Shown here: piece by piece, positions 8,782 to 16,411 of the stretch
Position numbering within the stretch: the first letter of the stretch is position 1
How the letters are laid out: each line of letters begins with the position of its first letter
NCBI RefSeq assembly: GCF_002803065.1
Contig: NZ_NNBL01000003.1
Coordinates: forward strand, 951,461-1,015,460
Direction: 5' to 3'
Source of the DNA: Streptomyces sp. CB01635
GTDB taxonomy: Bacteria > Actinomycetota > Actinomycetes > Streptomycetales > Streptomycetaceae
Length of the DNA stretch: 64,000 bases
Program-made: the position numbers and the translations under genes
The notes under the pieces: model-generated
What the model was told of the DNA's origin: nothing
The model's database searches: none
Seen by the model: the letters and a program-made list of their open reading frames with translations, nothing else

Positions 8782-9660
8782 TCATGGGGGAGGAAGGGGA
8801 CGGACCGACCCCGTGTCGAAGCCTTCGAGCAGTGCCCCCCGGAACGCCTCGCGCCCATCGCTGAGCCACGCCTGAATCCGGTCCCAGCGCTCCCAGCCGC
8901 CGCGGTCGCGCAGCGCCTGGACGAAGGCGGGGTCCCCGTCGGCCACGCGCCGGGCGACGAAAGCCCGGCATACCGCGGCGGCCTGTTCGACGACCTCCGG
9001 CAATTCGGCGCGCTCCCGCTGCGAGAGCCCGTAACTGTCCGCGAGGAGCCGCAGCCGGCCCGGGGCGTCCAACGGGTGAGAGGGGTCAGGTACCGGATAG
9101 TGCGGGGCCGCGGACTCGGGGTCCCGCATCGGGACCCAGTAGCCGGCGGTCATCGCGACATCCCAGACCGGGCGCCCCGGGGCTGCCTGGTCGAAGTCGA
9201 TCAGGGCCACGGCGCGGCCGTCCCGGAAGACGACGTTCTCCAGGCACACATCGTTGTGGCACAGCATCGTTCCGCCTTCGGGATCGGCCAGCTCCCCGGA
9301 CCAGCCGGCGGATACGTCCACCGCGACGCGCGCACTCGCCTCGTGCAGGCGCCTCAGCAGGGCCCCGACAGACCGGAGCGCGGTCTGCGACATGGCCCAC
9401 GGCGGAAACGGCGGGACGGCCACGTGGCCGGGAACGAACCCCAACTGCTCACGCCCGTCGGCACGGACGCCGACCGGCACCGGAGCCGCGTCGAATCCCT
9501 GATGCCGCAGCGCCGCGAGGTAGGCGTGGAGCGCCCGGACATTCGGCGGCGCCGGCCGCTCGACCACGTCGCCCCGCCGGAAGACCGCGCCCGCGTTCAT
9601 CATGCCGCCCGCCAGTTCGTGGCTGTCCGCAGGCCCCGTGTCCCCAGTCATGCCCGTCAC
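8782..9660 (-). CDS. APH-fold phosphotransferase
   Basis: About 292 residues with the aminoglycoside/choline kinase fold. The catalytic loop LCHNDVCLENVVF has H135, N136 and D137, and the metal-binding segment ALIDFDQAAPGRPVWDVA has D155 and D157. The N-terminal ATP lobe is short. Substrate cannot be told; most chromosomal members in Streptomyces are not shown to confer drug resistance. Start uncertain: GTG at 9660, ATG at 9651, or the ATG-ATG pair near 9603, none with a clear ribosome site. It is divergent from the HAD gene 49 bp away. Confidence 0.8.
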   Translation of the reverse strand: MTGMTGDTGPADSHELAGGMMNAGAVFRRGDVVERPAPPNVRALHAYLAALRHQGFDAAPVPVGVRADGREQLGFVPGHVAVPPFPPWAMSQTALRSVGALLRRLHEASARVAVDVSAGWSGELADPEGGTMLCHNDVCLENVVFRDGRAVALIDFDQAAPGRPVWDVAMTAGYWVPMRDPESAAPHYPVPDPSHPLDAPGRLRLLADSYGLSQRERAELPEVVEQAAAVCRAFVARRVADGDPAFVQALRDRGGWERWDRIQAWLSDGREAFRGALLEGFDTGSVRPLPPP

Positions 9661-9709
9661 ACTAGCGGCGTGGCCCCGGGCGTGGTGCTCGAGTCGCTAC
9701 GGTGCTGAA

Positions 9710-10255
9710 GTGACCGGATCCGAGCACCTTCCGCTGCTCTTCCTCGACGTCGACGGGCCGCTGATTCCGTTCGGCGGGCCGCCGGAGTGCTACCCGACGT
9801 ACCCGATGTGCCGGCCAGGAGGCCCCGACCCGCTGGGCGCCGACCTCAACCCCCTGCTGGCCAGGATCAACCCCGAGTACGGCCCCCGGCTCGCGGCGCT
9901 CCCGTGCGAGCTCGTCTGGGCGACGACCTGGATGGAAGAGGCGAACGACTGCGTCGCCCCGCTCCTCGGGCTGCCGCCGCTGCCGGTGGTGGACTGGCCC
10001 GACCCGCCGGTTCGGGACGCGCGCGATGAATGGCACGGCGTGCGTGGCCTGCACTGGAAGACCCGTGCCCTGGTCGGCCAGGCGCAGGGCCGTCCCTTCG
10101 CCTGGGTCGACGACGAGATCACCGACATCGACCGTGCCTGGGTCTTCGCACATCACGCGGAACGTGCCCTGCTGCATCGCGTAGACCCTCGACGGGGCCT
10201 CACGGAGGCGGACTTCGCCTGCCTCGACGAGTGGTTGCGCGCGGCTGCCGACTGA
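9710..10255 (+). CDS. HAD-like small hydrolase (secreted-acid-phosphatase-like fold)
   Basis: 181 residues beginning at GTG 9710. The HAD motif I, LFLDVDGPLIPFGG, lies near residues 10-23 with both aspartates of DxD present, and a downstream WVDDEITDIDRAW segment supplies the acidic motif IV. There is no cap insertion, and the protein is short and compact. Related actinobacterial proteins are annotated only as HAD domain-containing. Longer in-frame reading to 9602 overlaps the divergent kinase start and is rejected. The last 40 bases of the gene are repeated imperfectly just downstream. Substrate unknown. Confidence 0.8.
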   Translation: MTGSEHLPLLFLDVDGPLIPFGGPPECYPTYPMCRPGGPDPLGADLNPLLARINPEYGPRLAALPCELVWATTWMEEANDCVAPLLGLPPLPVVDWPDPPVRDARDEWHGVRGLHWKTRALVGQAQGRPFAWVDDEITDIDRAWVFAHHAERALLHRVDPRRGLTEADFACLDEWLRAAAD

Positions 10256-10316
10256 TCCGGGGGGTGAGCGCGCCTGCCTCGACCGTGGTTGCGTGCCGCT
10301 GCGGACTGATCCGGGG
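10216..10316. repeat. Tandem duplication of a gene 3' end
   Basis: Copy 1 at 10216-10262 spans the last codons and stop of the HAD gene; copy 2 at 10271-10316 lies in the spacer. Both begin CGCCTGCCTCGAC and both end GGACTGATCCGGGG or GACTGATCCGGGG. The copies differ at a few positions and by one base in length. It looks like an old slippage or repair duplication that left a decayed copy behind the stop. Confidence 0.8.
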
Positions 10317-10345
10317 CGGTGTCGGTGCGTGGGCAGGACGGATCA

Positions 10346-11245
10346 TCAGGCCGCCGCCGTGTCGTCGGTGAGGAGTTCCGCGATGACCTGGCGGGCGATG
10401 GAGGCCATCACCGGGTTGCTCTCCCGGTAGGACCGGAGCTCCAGGAGGGCGACCGACAGGGCCCAGCCGCGGCCCCGTGCCCAGGCGTCGTCGTCCGAGC
10501 CCGAGCCGGTCCGGAAGACCTCGCGCGCACCGGCGGGCAGCAGGTACCAGGCCGCGATGAGGTCGACCGCCGGGTCACCAAGGCCCAGACAGCCGAAGTC
10601 GATGACGGCGCTGAGCCGTCCGTCCGCGACGAGCACGTTCCCGGGCTGCAGATCCGCGTGGATCCACACGGCGGGCCCGGCCCACTCCTGCGCCCGCAGG
10701 GCCGACTCCCAGACGGCGGACGCCGCATCACCGTCCAGCTCCGCCCGCAGCTCACGGATCGCCGCACGCGTCACCTCGTCCCGCTCCGCCAGCGGCTCGC
10801 TGCGGTAGGAAGCAGGGCCGCCGGTGGGGTCGACGCGCTGGAGTACGGAGACGAACTCCGCCAGGTCCTCGGCCAGCAGAACCGGTTCGGGGGTGAGGTC
10901 CGGGGCAGGGTTGGCGCCGTCGAGCCAGCGGTACACGGACCACGGCCACGGGTAGCCCTCGCCGGGATTTCCCTTGCCCAGCGGCGTGGGGACGGCCACG
11001 GGGAGCGCTCCGGCGAGCAGCGGCAGCCACCGGTGCTCCTTCTCCACGTCCTGCGCGGAACCGGCGAGCCGGGGCAGCCGCACGGCCATGTCCTCGCCGA
11101 GGCGGTACATGGCGTTGGACGTACCCGCCGAGACGACCTCGGTGAGCGGCAGCCCGGCCCACTGCGGGAACTGCGCGTCGACGAGCCGGCGCACCAACGA
11201 GGCGTCGATGTCCGCCTCTTCGGGCCGCAACTTACGAGGGCACAT
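10346..11245 (-). CDS. APH-family phosphotransferase (aminoglycoside/macrolide kinase-like)
   Basis: 299-residue kinase of the APH fold from ATG 11245. Nucleotide-lobe features include SAGTSNAMYRLGEDMAVRLP; the catalytic loop WIHADLQPGNVLV is at 195-207 and the metal site AVIDFGCLGLGDPAVDL begins at 213. This Trp-Ile-His-Ala-Asp-Leu form is typical of the large actinobacterial group often called aminoglycoside phosphotransferase, sometimes compared with macrolide or hygromycin kinases. An AAAGG sequence precedes the start. It stands alone between a convergent HAD gene and the MerR gene. No evidence ties it to a particular drug. Confidence 0.87.
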   Translation of the reverse strand: MCPRKLRPEEADIDASLVRRLVDAQFPQWAGLPLTEVVSAGTSNAMYRLGEDMAVRLPRLAGSAQDVEKEHRWLPLLAGALPVAVPTPLGKGNPGEGYPWPWSVYRWLDGANPAPDLTPEPVLLAEDLAEFVSVLQRVDPTGGPASYRSEPLAERDEVTRAAIRELRAELDGDAASAVWESALRAQEWAGPAVWIHADLQPGNVLVADGRLSAVIDFGCLGLGDPAVDLIAAWYLLPAGAREVFRTGSGSDDDAWARGRGWALSVALLELRSYRESNPVMASIARQVIAELLTDDTAAA

Positions 11246-11349
11246 GGAAGCCTTTCGCGAAGAGCCACATGGCGCGTCTGCCGTTGCGCCAAGATACGGA
11301 GGCGGGCGCCGCCGGCCCAAGCGATCAACCGCCGATGACTGCCCGCCCT

Positions 11350-12279
11350 TTACGTGGCCCGACGTGCGACCTGGGCGTCGAGCGCGGCGCAGAGCCAGTC
11401 GTGGGCGGCCCCCGGTGTCGGCCGCGCAGGACCGGTCAGCTCGGCGACGAGCTGCCAGTAGTGGTCGATGCGCGGATCCGCGGCCAGCACCCCGCTGAGC
11501 GTGCGGCGGAACGCGGGGGTGTCACGTACGCCCCGTGAGGCGGCGTAGGCGGAGACGAAGCAGTCCAGCGCCTCGCCCTCCCGGGGTGACCGCTGGTCGC
11601 ACAGGTGCGGTGACGCAAGTGCGTAGGCCTCGCTGAGCCCTTCGTAGAGCACCCCGGGGCGGAACCCGTCCTCCCTACGATGTGCCGCCGGCTGGCCGCG
11701 GTCGCCGCCCTCGCAGGAACGCGAGGTGAAGGCGTGCAGCCGGGCGAACGTCAGGACGTGGGCCGGAGTCGGGTCCTCCGGAGGCTGCGGTACGGCCTGT
11801 TCGAGGACGGCGGAGACGACCCGGGCGGGCATCCGGAGCGGCAGCCACCGGCGCCAGAACCGGGCCGGTGCCGCCGTGCTGGGCGGGGCGGACATCGCGC
11901 CGACGAGCAGCAGCCGCTCGGCGCGCTCGGCGGGCGTGCAGTCCTGGAGCAGTTGAAGCGCGGCCTCCCGCCAGCGCAGCGCGGCCAGTTGGGAGCCGAT
12001 GTCCCGCAACTGCCCGGCGACGACGTCCTCAAGAGCGCCGTCCAGCCCGTCCTCCTCGCCCAGCACGCGCCGCACGTCGGGCACCGGCAGGTCGAGGGCG
12101 CGCAGGGAGCGGATGACGCGGAGCCGGTCGAGCGCCTCGGGCCCGTACCGGCGATGGCCACCCGTACTGCGCGGGCCTTCGGGCAGCAGACCACGGTCCG
12201 AGTAGAAGCGGACCGTCTTGACGGTGACGCCCGCGCGCTCGGCGAGCTCCCCGATGGACCACATGCTGTCGGCGGGCAC
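11350..12279 (-). CDS. MerR-family transcriptional regulator with long C-terminal domain
   Basis: 309-residue regulator. The winged-helix start MWSIGELAERAGVTVKTVRF at residues 6-25, then YSDRGLLPEGPRSTGGHRRY, are standard MerR DNA-binding sequence, followed by the dimerisation coil to about 110. The remaining 200 residues are an alpha-helical domain of the kind seen in MerR proteins whose effector is unknown. GTG at 12279 has GAGGGAGG eight bases upstream, and that site lies inside the dyad of the divergent promoter. It therefore should activate the two-domain hydrolase at 12376 and may control its own translation start region. Confidence 0.9.
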   Translation of the reverse strand: MPADSMWSIGELAERAGVTVKTVRFYSDRGLLPEGPRSTGGHRRYGPEALDRLRVIRSLRALDLPVPDVRRVLGEEDGLDGALEDVVAGQLRDIGSQLAALRWREAALQLLQDCTPAERAERLLLVGAMSAPPSTAAPARFWRRWLPLRMPARVVSAVLEQAVPQPPEDPTPAHVLTFARLHAFTSRSCEGGDRGQPAAHRREDGFRPGVLYEGLSEAYALASPHLCDQRSPREGEALDCFVSAYAASRGVRDTPAFRRTLSGVLAADPRIDHYWQLVAELTGPARPTPGAAHDWLCAALDAQVARRAT

Positions 12280-12282
12280 GGC

Positions 12283-12313
12283 TTGAACCTCCCTCAGGGG
12301 GAGTTCCTACGGT
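12283..12313 (+). promoter_or_regulatory. MerR-type promoter with 19-bp spacer and central dyad
   Basis: On the plus strand TTGAAC at 12283-12288 (-35) and TACGGT at 12308-12313 (-10) are separated by exactly 19 bp. The spacer holds the dyad CTCCCTCAGGGGGAG. A spacer of 19 bp with an internal dyad is the hallmark of promoters that MerR proteins activate by untwisting DNA. The adjacent MerR gene begins 4 bp to the left, and the only downstream gene is the hydrolase at 12376. Confidence 0.75.
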
Positions 12314-12375
12314 ACCGGCGAGCGCGGACGGCCGGTGCGGCCGGTCCGTGGACAACGGCGCGGAAGGAGAGGGAC

Positions 12376-13887
12376 ATGACGGCATTCATTCTGGTGGCGG
12401 GGACCCACACCGGCGGCTGGGTATGGCGGGAAGTGGCCGCCGGGCTGCGGGACGCGGGGGCGCGGGCGTACGAAGTGACTCTCAGCGGCATGGACGGCGG
12501 CGGTGGTGCGGCGGGGCCGGGTGTGGACCTGGAGACGCACATCGAGGAGCTGGTCCGGCTGATCGACCGCGTCGAGGGGCAGGACGTGGTCCTCGTCGGC
12601 CACTGCTACGGGATCCACCCGGTGCGCGGTGCCGCGGACCGGCGCTCCGAGCGGATCTCCAGGATCGTCAACGTGGATGTCGGCATCCCCGAGGACGGCG
12701 ACCCGGCCCTCAAGCTGGTACCCGATCAGACGGACCGCGAGCGCGTGCTGAGCCTGGCCCGGGAAGACAGCGCCGGGACGCTGCCCGCGCCGACGGTGGA
12801 GGAGTGGCAGCGCTGGGGCAGCGTCGCCGGCCTTCCGGCCGACGCACTGGCACGGCTGACCGAGCAGGCCGCTCCCCAGCCCCTGCCCACGCTCACCCAG
12901 CCGCTGCGGCTGTCCGGCGCGGTCGCCGAACTGCCGACGACCGGCGTCCTGTGCACGGCCAACGGGTCGAGCATCGCCGTGGTCGAGGCCATGGTGGGCT
13001 TGGGTGATCCCGCGTTCCAGGCCCTCGCCGACCAGGGTGTCACCTTCTTCGAACTCGGCACCGGGCACTGGCCGATGCTCTCCGCCCCGCGTGAGCTCGT
13101 GGACGTCCTGCTCCGGGCCGCCGCGGGGAAGGGACACCGCGTGGCCGCCGTGCGCGAGCAGCCCACGCATCTGCGGCCGTTCCTCATGGACGTCAAGGAG
13201 CGGCCCCGGGAGCGGACCGGCCGCGTCGACCTGCATCTGCCGGACGCCGAAGGTCCCCGGCCTGCTGTGGTGTTCGTCCACGGCGGACCGGTACCGGCCG
13301 GTGCCCGGCCGACACCGCGCGACTGGCCCGCCTTCGTGGGCTACGCGCAGTACGCGGCGAGCCTGGGAGCCGTCGGCGTGACCGTGGACCACCGGCTCCA
13401 CGAGCTGACCGCGTACGGGCGGGCCGCCGACGACATCGCCGGGGCGATCGAACTGGTACGGGCCGATCCACGCGTGGACGGCGACCGTGTCGCGCTGTGG
13501 TTCGTCTCCGCAGGCGGACTCCTTGCGGCCGACTGGCTCGGGGCGCCGCCGTCCTGGCTGCGGTGCGTGGCGGCCTCGTACCCGATTCTCGCGCCGCTGC
13601 CGGGTTGGGGGATCGCCGACAGCCGGTTCCGCCCGGCGGCGGCGGTTCGTGGTGCGGGGCGGCTGCCGATCGTGCTGACGCGGGTGGGGCTCGAACGCCC
13701 TGAAATCGCGGTGACGGTCGAGGAGTTCGTGTCCGCGGCAGCGGACTGCGGCGCCGCGCTCGAGGTGATCGACGTTCCGCTCGGCCACCACGGCTTCGAG
13801 ACGATCGACCCCACCGACGAGTCGCGCGATGCGGTGCGACGGGCCATGCGCTCGGTACTCGGACACTTGGGAGCAGGGACCGACTAG
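12376..13887 (+). CDS. Tandem two-domain alpha/beta-hydrolase
   Basis: 503 residues made of two different alpha/beta-hydrolase units. Unit 1 (about 1-250) resembles plant-type salicylate/methyl esterases; its nucleophile elbow reads VGHCYGI with C77 where serine is usual, and its catalytic histidine is probably H231 in LGTGHWPML. Unit 2 (about 271-503) resembles dienelactone-hydrolase-type esterases with VVFVHGG for the oxyanion region, S378 in FVSAGG and histidine in LGHHGFE near 471. ATG at 12376 follows GAAGGAGAGGG. The gene is driven by the MerR-type promoter at 12283. Its stop shares the bases CTAG with the stop of the convergent MarR gene. Substrate unknown. Confidence 0.85.
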   Translation: MTAFILVAGTHTGGWVWREVAAGLRDAGARAYEVTLSGMDGGGGAAGPGVDLETHIEELVRLIDRVEGQDVVLVGHCYGIHPVRGAADRRSERISRIVNVDVGIPEDGDPALKLVPDQTDRERVLSLAREDSAGTLPAPTVEEWQRWGSVAGLPADALARLTEQAAPQPLPTLTQPLRLSGAVAELPTTGVLCTANGSSIAVVEAMVGLGDPAFQALADQGVTFFELGTGHWPMLSAPRELVDVLLRAAAGKGHRVAAVREQPTHLRPFLMDVKERPRERTGRVDLHLPDAEGPRPAVVFVHGGPVPAGARPTPRDWPAFVGYAQYAASLGAVGVTVDHRLHELTAYGRAADDIAGAIELVRADPRVDGDRVALWFVSAGGLLAADWLGAPPSWLRCVAASYPILAPLPGWGIADSRFRPAAAVRGAGRLPIVLTRVGLERPEIAVTVEEFVSAAADCGAALEVIDVPLGHHGFETIDPTDESRDAVRRAMRSVLGHLGAGTD

Positions 13888-14318
13888 GGCGTGTCCGCAT
13901 CCGGGGTGAGGGTGTGGACCGCGTCGAGGAAGACCCGGCGGTCGGCCGCGGGGAGCCGGGCCAGGAGGCGGTCCTCGTGCGCGTGGATGTCGGCCTGCGC
14001 GGACCTGCGCAGACGCCGGCCGTCGTCCGTGATGGAGAGGAGCCGGACCCGGCGGTCGTGCGGGTCCGGGGTGCGGGAGATCAGCCCGGACTCCTGCAGT
14101 GTGTCCAGCGTGGAGATGATCCGGGTCTTGTCGGCGCCGATCGCCGTCGCGAGCGCGGCCTGGGTACGGACGGGGCCGTCGTCCAGGGCGCTGAGGACGA
14201 CGTATCCCCACATCGAGATCCCGTGCGACGCGAGCACCGGCAGCTCGGCGGCGATGAGGGACCGCACCAGGGGCTGCAGCATCGCGGCGAGGTCGCGCCG
14301 TCCGCCGTTCTTGGCCAT
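13884..14318 (-). CDS. MarR-family transcriptional regulator
   Basis: 144-residue winged-helix regulator starting MAKNGGRRDLAAML. The MarR core is visible: MWGYVVLSALDDGPVRTQAA, IGADKTRIISTLDTLQESGL (recognition helix) and SRTPDPHDRRVRLLSITDDG (wing). It is divergent from the TIGR03086 gene with only about 54 bp between start codons and probably controls it. ATG at 14318 is preferred over a GTG one codon earlier; no ribosome site is evident and TATCAT lies about ten bases upstream, so the mRNA may be leaderless. Stop codons of this gene and of the hydrolase overlap as CTAG. Confidence 0.9.
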   Translation of the reverse strand: MAKNGGRRDLAAMLQPLVRSLIAAELPVLASHGISMWGYVVLSALDDGPVRTQAALATAIGADKTRIISTLDTLQESGLISRTPDPHDRRVRLLSITDDGRRLRRSAQADIHAHEDRLLARLPAADRRVFLDAVHTLTPDADTP

Positions 14319-14337
14319 CACGCGCCGATGATAGACG

Positions 14338-14366
14338 TTGACATGTGATAGGCGTCAGCGGATCAT
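14338..14366 (+). promoter_or_regulatory. Candidate promoter for a leaderless mRNA
   Basis: A perfect TTGACA at 14338-14343 is followed after 17 bp by GATCAT at 14361-14366. Transcription would begin about seven bases later, at the ATG at 14373, which has no ribosome-binding sequence. Leaderless transcripts are common in Streptomyces. The same spacer must hold the MarR operator. Confidence 0.45.
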
Positions 14367-14372
14367 AAGCGT

Positions 14373-14978
14373 ATGCCTACGAATAAGGATCTGGTCGCGC
14401 TCGACGCGGAAGCGGTGCGTACGAGCGTCGACGTGGTGGCGCGGGCGACGGCCGGGGACCTGGTCAGGCCGACGCCGTGCGCCGGGTGGACGCTGCGTGA
14501 CCTGCTCGGTCACATGGCCGCGCAGCACTACGGATTCGCAGCGGCCTCGCGCGGAGAGGCGGACATCGCGGTGTGGCAGCCGCGTCCCCTGGGGGACGAC
14601 CCCGTCGGTGCGTACCGCGCGGCTGCCCAGCACGTCCTGGAGGCCTTCGCCGTCGACGGGGTGACGGAGCGGGCGTTCCCGCTCCCGGAGATCCGCGACG
14701 GCGGACCGTTCCTGGGAGCGCAGGCCGTCAGCTTCCACCTCGTCGACTACGTCGTGCACTCCTGGGACGTGGCCCGGACACTGGGTCACACGGTGACGTT
14801 CGACCCCGAACTCCTCGATGCGGCGCTCGCCGTGGCGCGGGTGGTGCCCGGAGGGGAGGCGCGCCGCGGCCCCCGTGCGGCCTTCGCGCCGGCGATCACG
14901 GCCGACGGCGGGACCCGGCTGGACGAGATCGTCGCGATCCTGGGCCGCTCACCGGCATGGCAGCCGGGCCCTGCCTAG
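14373..14978 (+). CDS. TIGR03086-family metal-binding protein (DinB/mycothiol-maleylpyruvate-isomerase fold)
   Basis: 201-residue four-helix-bundle protein. The family signature PTPCAGWTLRDLLGHMAAQH lies at residues 33-52, with H47 a likely metal ligand, and the second ligand region VSFHLVDYVVHSWDVARTLG follows near 119-138. The fold is shared with mycothiol-dependent maleylpyruvate isomerase and DinB-type thiol transferases, so a mycothiol-linked detoxification role is plausible but not shown. It is divergent from a MarR gene, a common pairing for stress-inducible enzymes. The ATG lacks a ribosome site and sits where the promoter at 14338 predicts the first base of the mRNA. Confidence 0.85.
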   Translation: MPTNKDLVALDAEAVRTSVDVVARATAGDLVRPTPCAGWTLRDLLGHMAAQHYGFAAASRGEADIAVWQPRPLGDDPVGAYRAAAQHVLEAFAVDGVTERAFPLPEIRDGGPFLGAQAVSFHLVDYVVHSWDVARTLGHTVTFDPELLDAALAVARVVPGGEARRGPRAAFAPAITADGGTRLDEIVAILGRSPAWQPGPA

Positions 14979-15020
14979 GCTCTGTCGTGCGGAGGGCTCG
15001 GCCCGACAGCGGTGTGCCGG

Positions 15021-15677
15021 TCACCCACTCCGTCCCGCGAGGACCCCGTGCGGGGTGAGCCGGCTGCGGAGCGCTCCGAACAGGGCGTCCGCGGCCAGCG
15101 CCAGGACCGCCACCCACAGGGCGGCGGCGATCACCCCCGACAGGCCGTACGACACCTGGTTCAGGATGATGTCGCCGAGTCCGCCGCCGCCGGCGACCGC
15201 GGCCAGGGTCGCGCTGGAGATGACGTACACCGCCGCGATCCTGATGCCGGTGAAGAGCACCGGCAGGGCCAGGGGCAGCTCGATGCGGGTGAGGATCTGC
15301 CACTCCGTCAGGCCCATGCCGCGTCCGGCGCGCACCAGATCCGGGTCCACCTGCTCGACCGAGAGGTACGCGTGAGTGAGCACCGGCGGGACCGCCATCA
15401 CCACCAGTGCCGTCAGTACATTGACGAATCCGATGCCGAGCAGCCCGAGGAAGATCGCGATGAGCGCCAGCGACGGCAGCGCACGGCCGATGTTGGAGAT
15501 GCTGACGGTGAGGAAGGAACCCTTGCCGCGGTGGCCGAGCCACACGCCGAGCGGGAGGGCGAGGACGAGGGCCACCGCGACGGCGGCGGCGGAAAGCTTC
15601 AGATGGTCCACCGTGCGGTCGGCCAGAAGTCCGAAGTGGTCGGCCATGAAGGAGAAACTGGCGAAGAAGGTGTGCAT
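15021..15677 (-). CDS. Osmoprotectant-type ABC transporter permease (OpuCD/YehW-like)
   Basis: 218-residue membrane permease of the quaternary-amine uptake family, starting MHTFFASFSFMADHF. There are five or six hydrophobic stretches. The EAA-like loop LVRAGRGMGLTEWQILTRIE is followed by LPLALPVLFTGIRIAAVYVI. ATG at 15677 overlaps the stop of the upstream permease by four bases (ATGA), so a longer upstream reading is rejected. It is last in the run CocE-SBP-ATPase-permease-permease. It pairs with the next permease to form the channel. Confidence 0.92.
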   Translation of the reverse strand: MHTFFASFSFMADHFGLLADRTVDHLKLSAAAVAVALVLALPLGVWLGHRGKGSFLTVSISNIGRALPSLALIAIFLGLLGIGFVNVLTALVVMAVPPVLTHAYLSVEQVDPDLVRAGRGMGLTEWQILTRIELPLALPVLFTGIRIAAVYVISSATLAAVAGGGGLGDIILNQVSYGLSGVIAAALWVAVLALAADALFGALRSRLTPHGVLAGRSG

Positions 15678-16411
15678 CAGACGGTCCTCCGCGTCCGGGC
15701 CCACGGCGTGAGCAGCCGTCCCACCAGCACGATCAGTCCGTCCGCCGCCAGAGCGAGCGCGACGGCCAGCAGCCCGGCCCCGATGAACTGGGTGTTGAAC
15801 GGCGACTGAAGGCCCTGGATGATCGGCGAGCCGAGCCCTTGGTCGATGATGAACGCGGCGACCTCCACCACGCTGATCGTGGTCACCGTCGCCACGCGCA
15901 GCCCGTTGATCACCGCGGGCAGGGCCAGCGGGAGTTCGATGCGCCAGAGGATCTCGCGCCGCGTGAGCCCCATGCCCTCGCCCGCCCGGCGCACCTCCTC
16001 CGGCACCTCACCGAGGCCCGTCAGCGACGACTTGAACAGCACCATCAGCGTGTACGACACCAGCGCGATCTCCGCGGTGAGGACGGAGAGGCCGAACACC
16101 GGGACGAGCAGCGTGAACAGGGCCATCGGCGGGATCGTGTAGAGGAACGAGGTCAGACCACCGAGCGGCTTCACCAGACGGCGCCGGAAGTGCGCGAGCA
16201 ACGCCAGCGGAAACGCGATGAGGAATCCGACACCGACCGCGATCACCGTGAGCCGGACATGCTGGACGAGCGCGGGCCCGAACATGCTGGAGAAGTTGGC
16301 GGTGAACCAGTCGACGCAGAACAGGCCGTTGTCGCGCACGCAGGAACTGACCGTTCCGAAGTCGGGGATCACCGGCTGTGGGCCGGCCGCCGCGAGCAGG
16401 GCGGAACTCAC
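15677..16411 (-). CDS. Osmoprotectant-type ABC transporter permease (OpuCB/YehY-like)
   Basis: 244-residue partner permease. The N-terminal 50 residues include an extracytoplasmic segment with two cysteines (SSCVRDNGLFCVDW), followed by membrane segments and the EAA-like loop EVRRAGEGMGLTRREILWRI. The EVAAFIIDQGLGSPIIQGLQ segment is typical of this permease class. Its start overlaps the ATPase stop by four bases and its stop overlaps the next permease, so translation is coupled on both sides. Likely substrates of the family are glycine betaine, choline, carnitine or proline betaine. Confidence 0.92.
   Translation of the reverse strand: MSSALLAAAGPQPVIPDFGTVSSCVRDNGLFCVDWFTANFSSMFGPALVQHVRLTVIAVGVGFLIAFPLALLAHFRRRLVKPLGGLTSFLYTIPPMALFTLLVPVFGLSVLTAEIALVSYTLMVLFKSSLTGLGEVPEEVRRAGEGMGLTRREILWRIELPLALPAVINGLRVATVTTISVVEVAAFIIDQGLGSPIIQGLQSPFNTQFIGAGLLAVALALAADGLIVLVGRLLTPWARTRRTV

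Noticed and set aside
8782..11245. Two aminoglycoside-resistance genes
   Set aside because: Both have the APH fold only; nothing specific to a drug or resistance locus is seen, so no resistance is claimed.
11680..12375. N-terminal extension of the two-domain hydrolase
   Set aside because: It runs antisense through the MerR gene and its promoter; the ATG at 12376 has a strong ribosome site.
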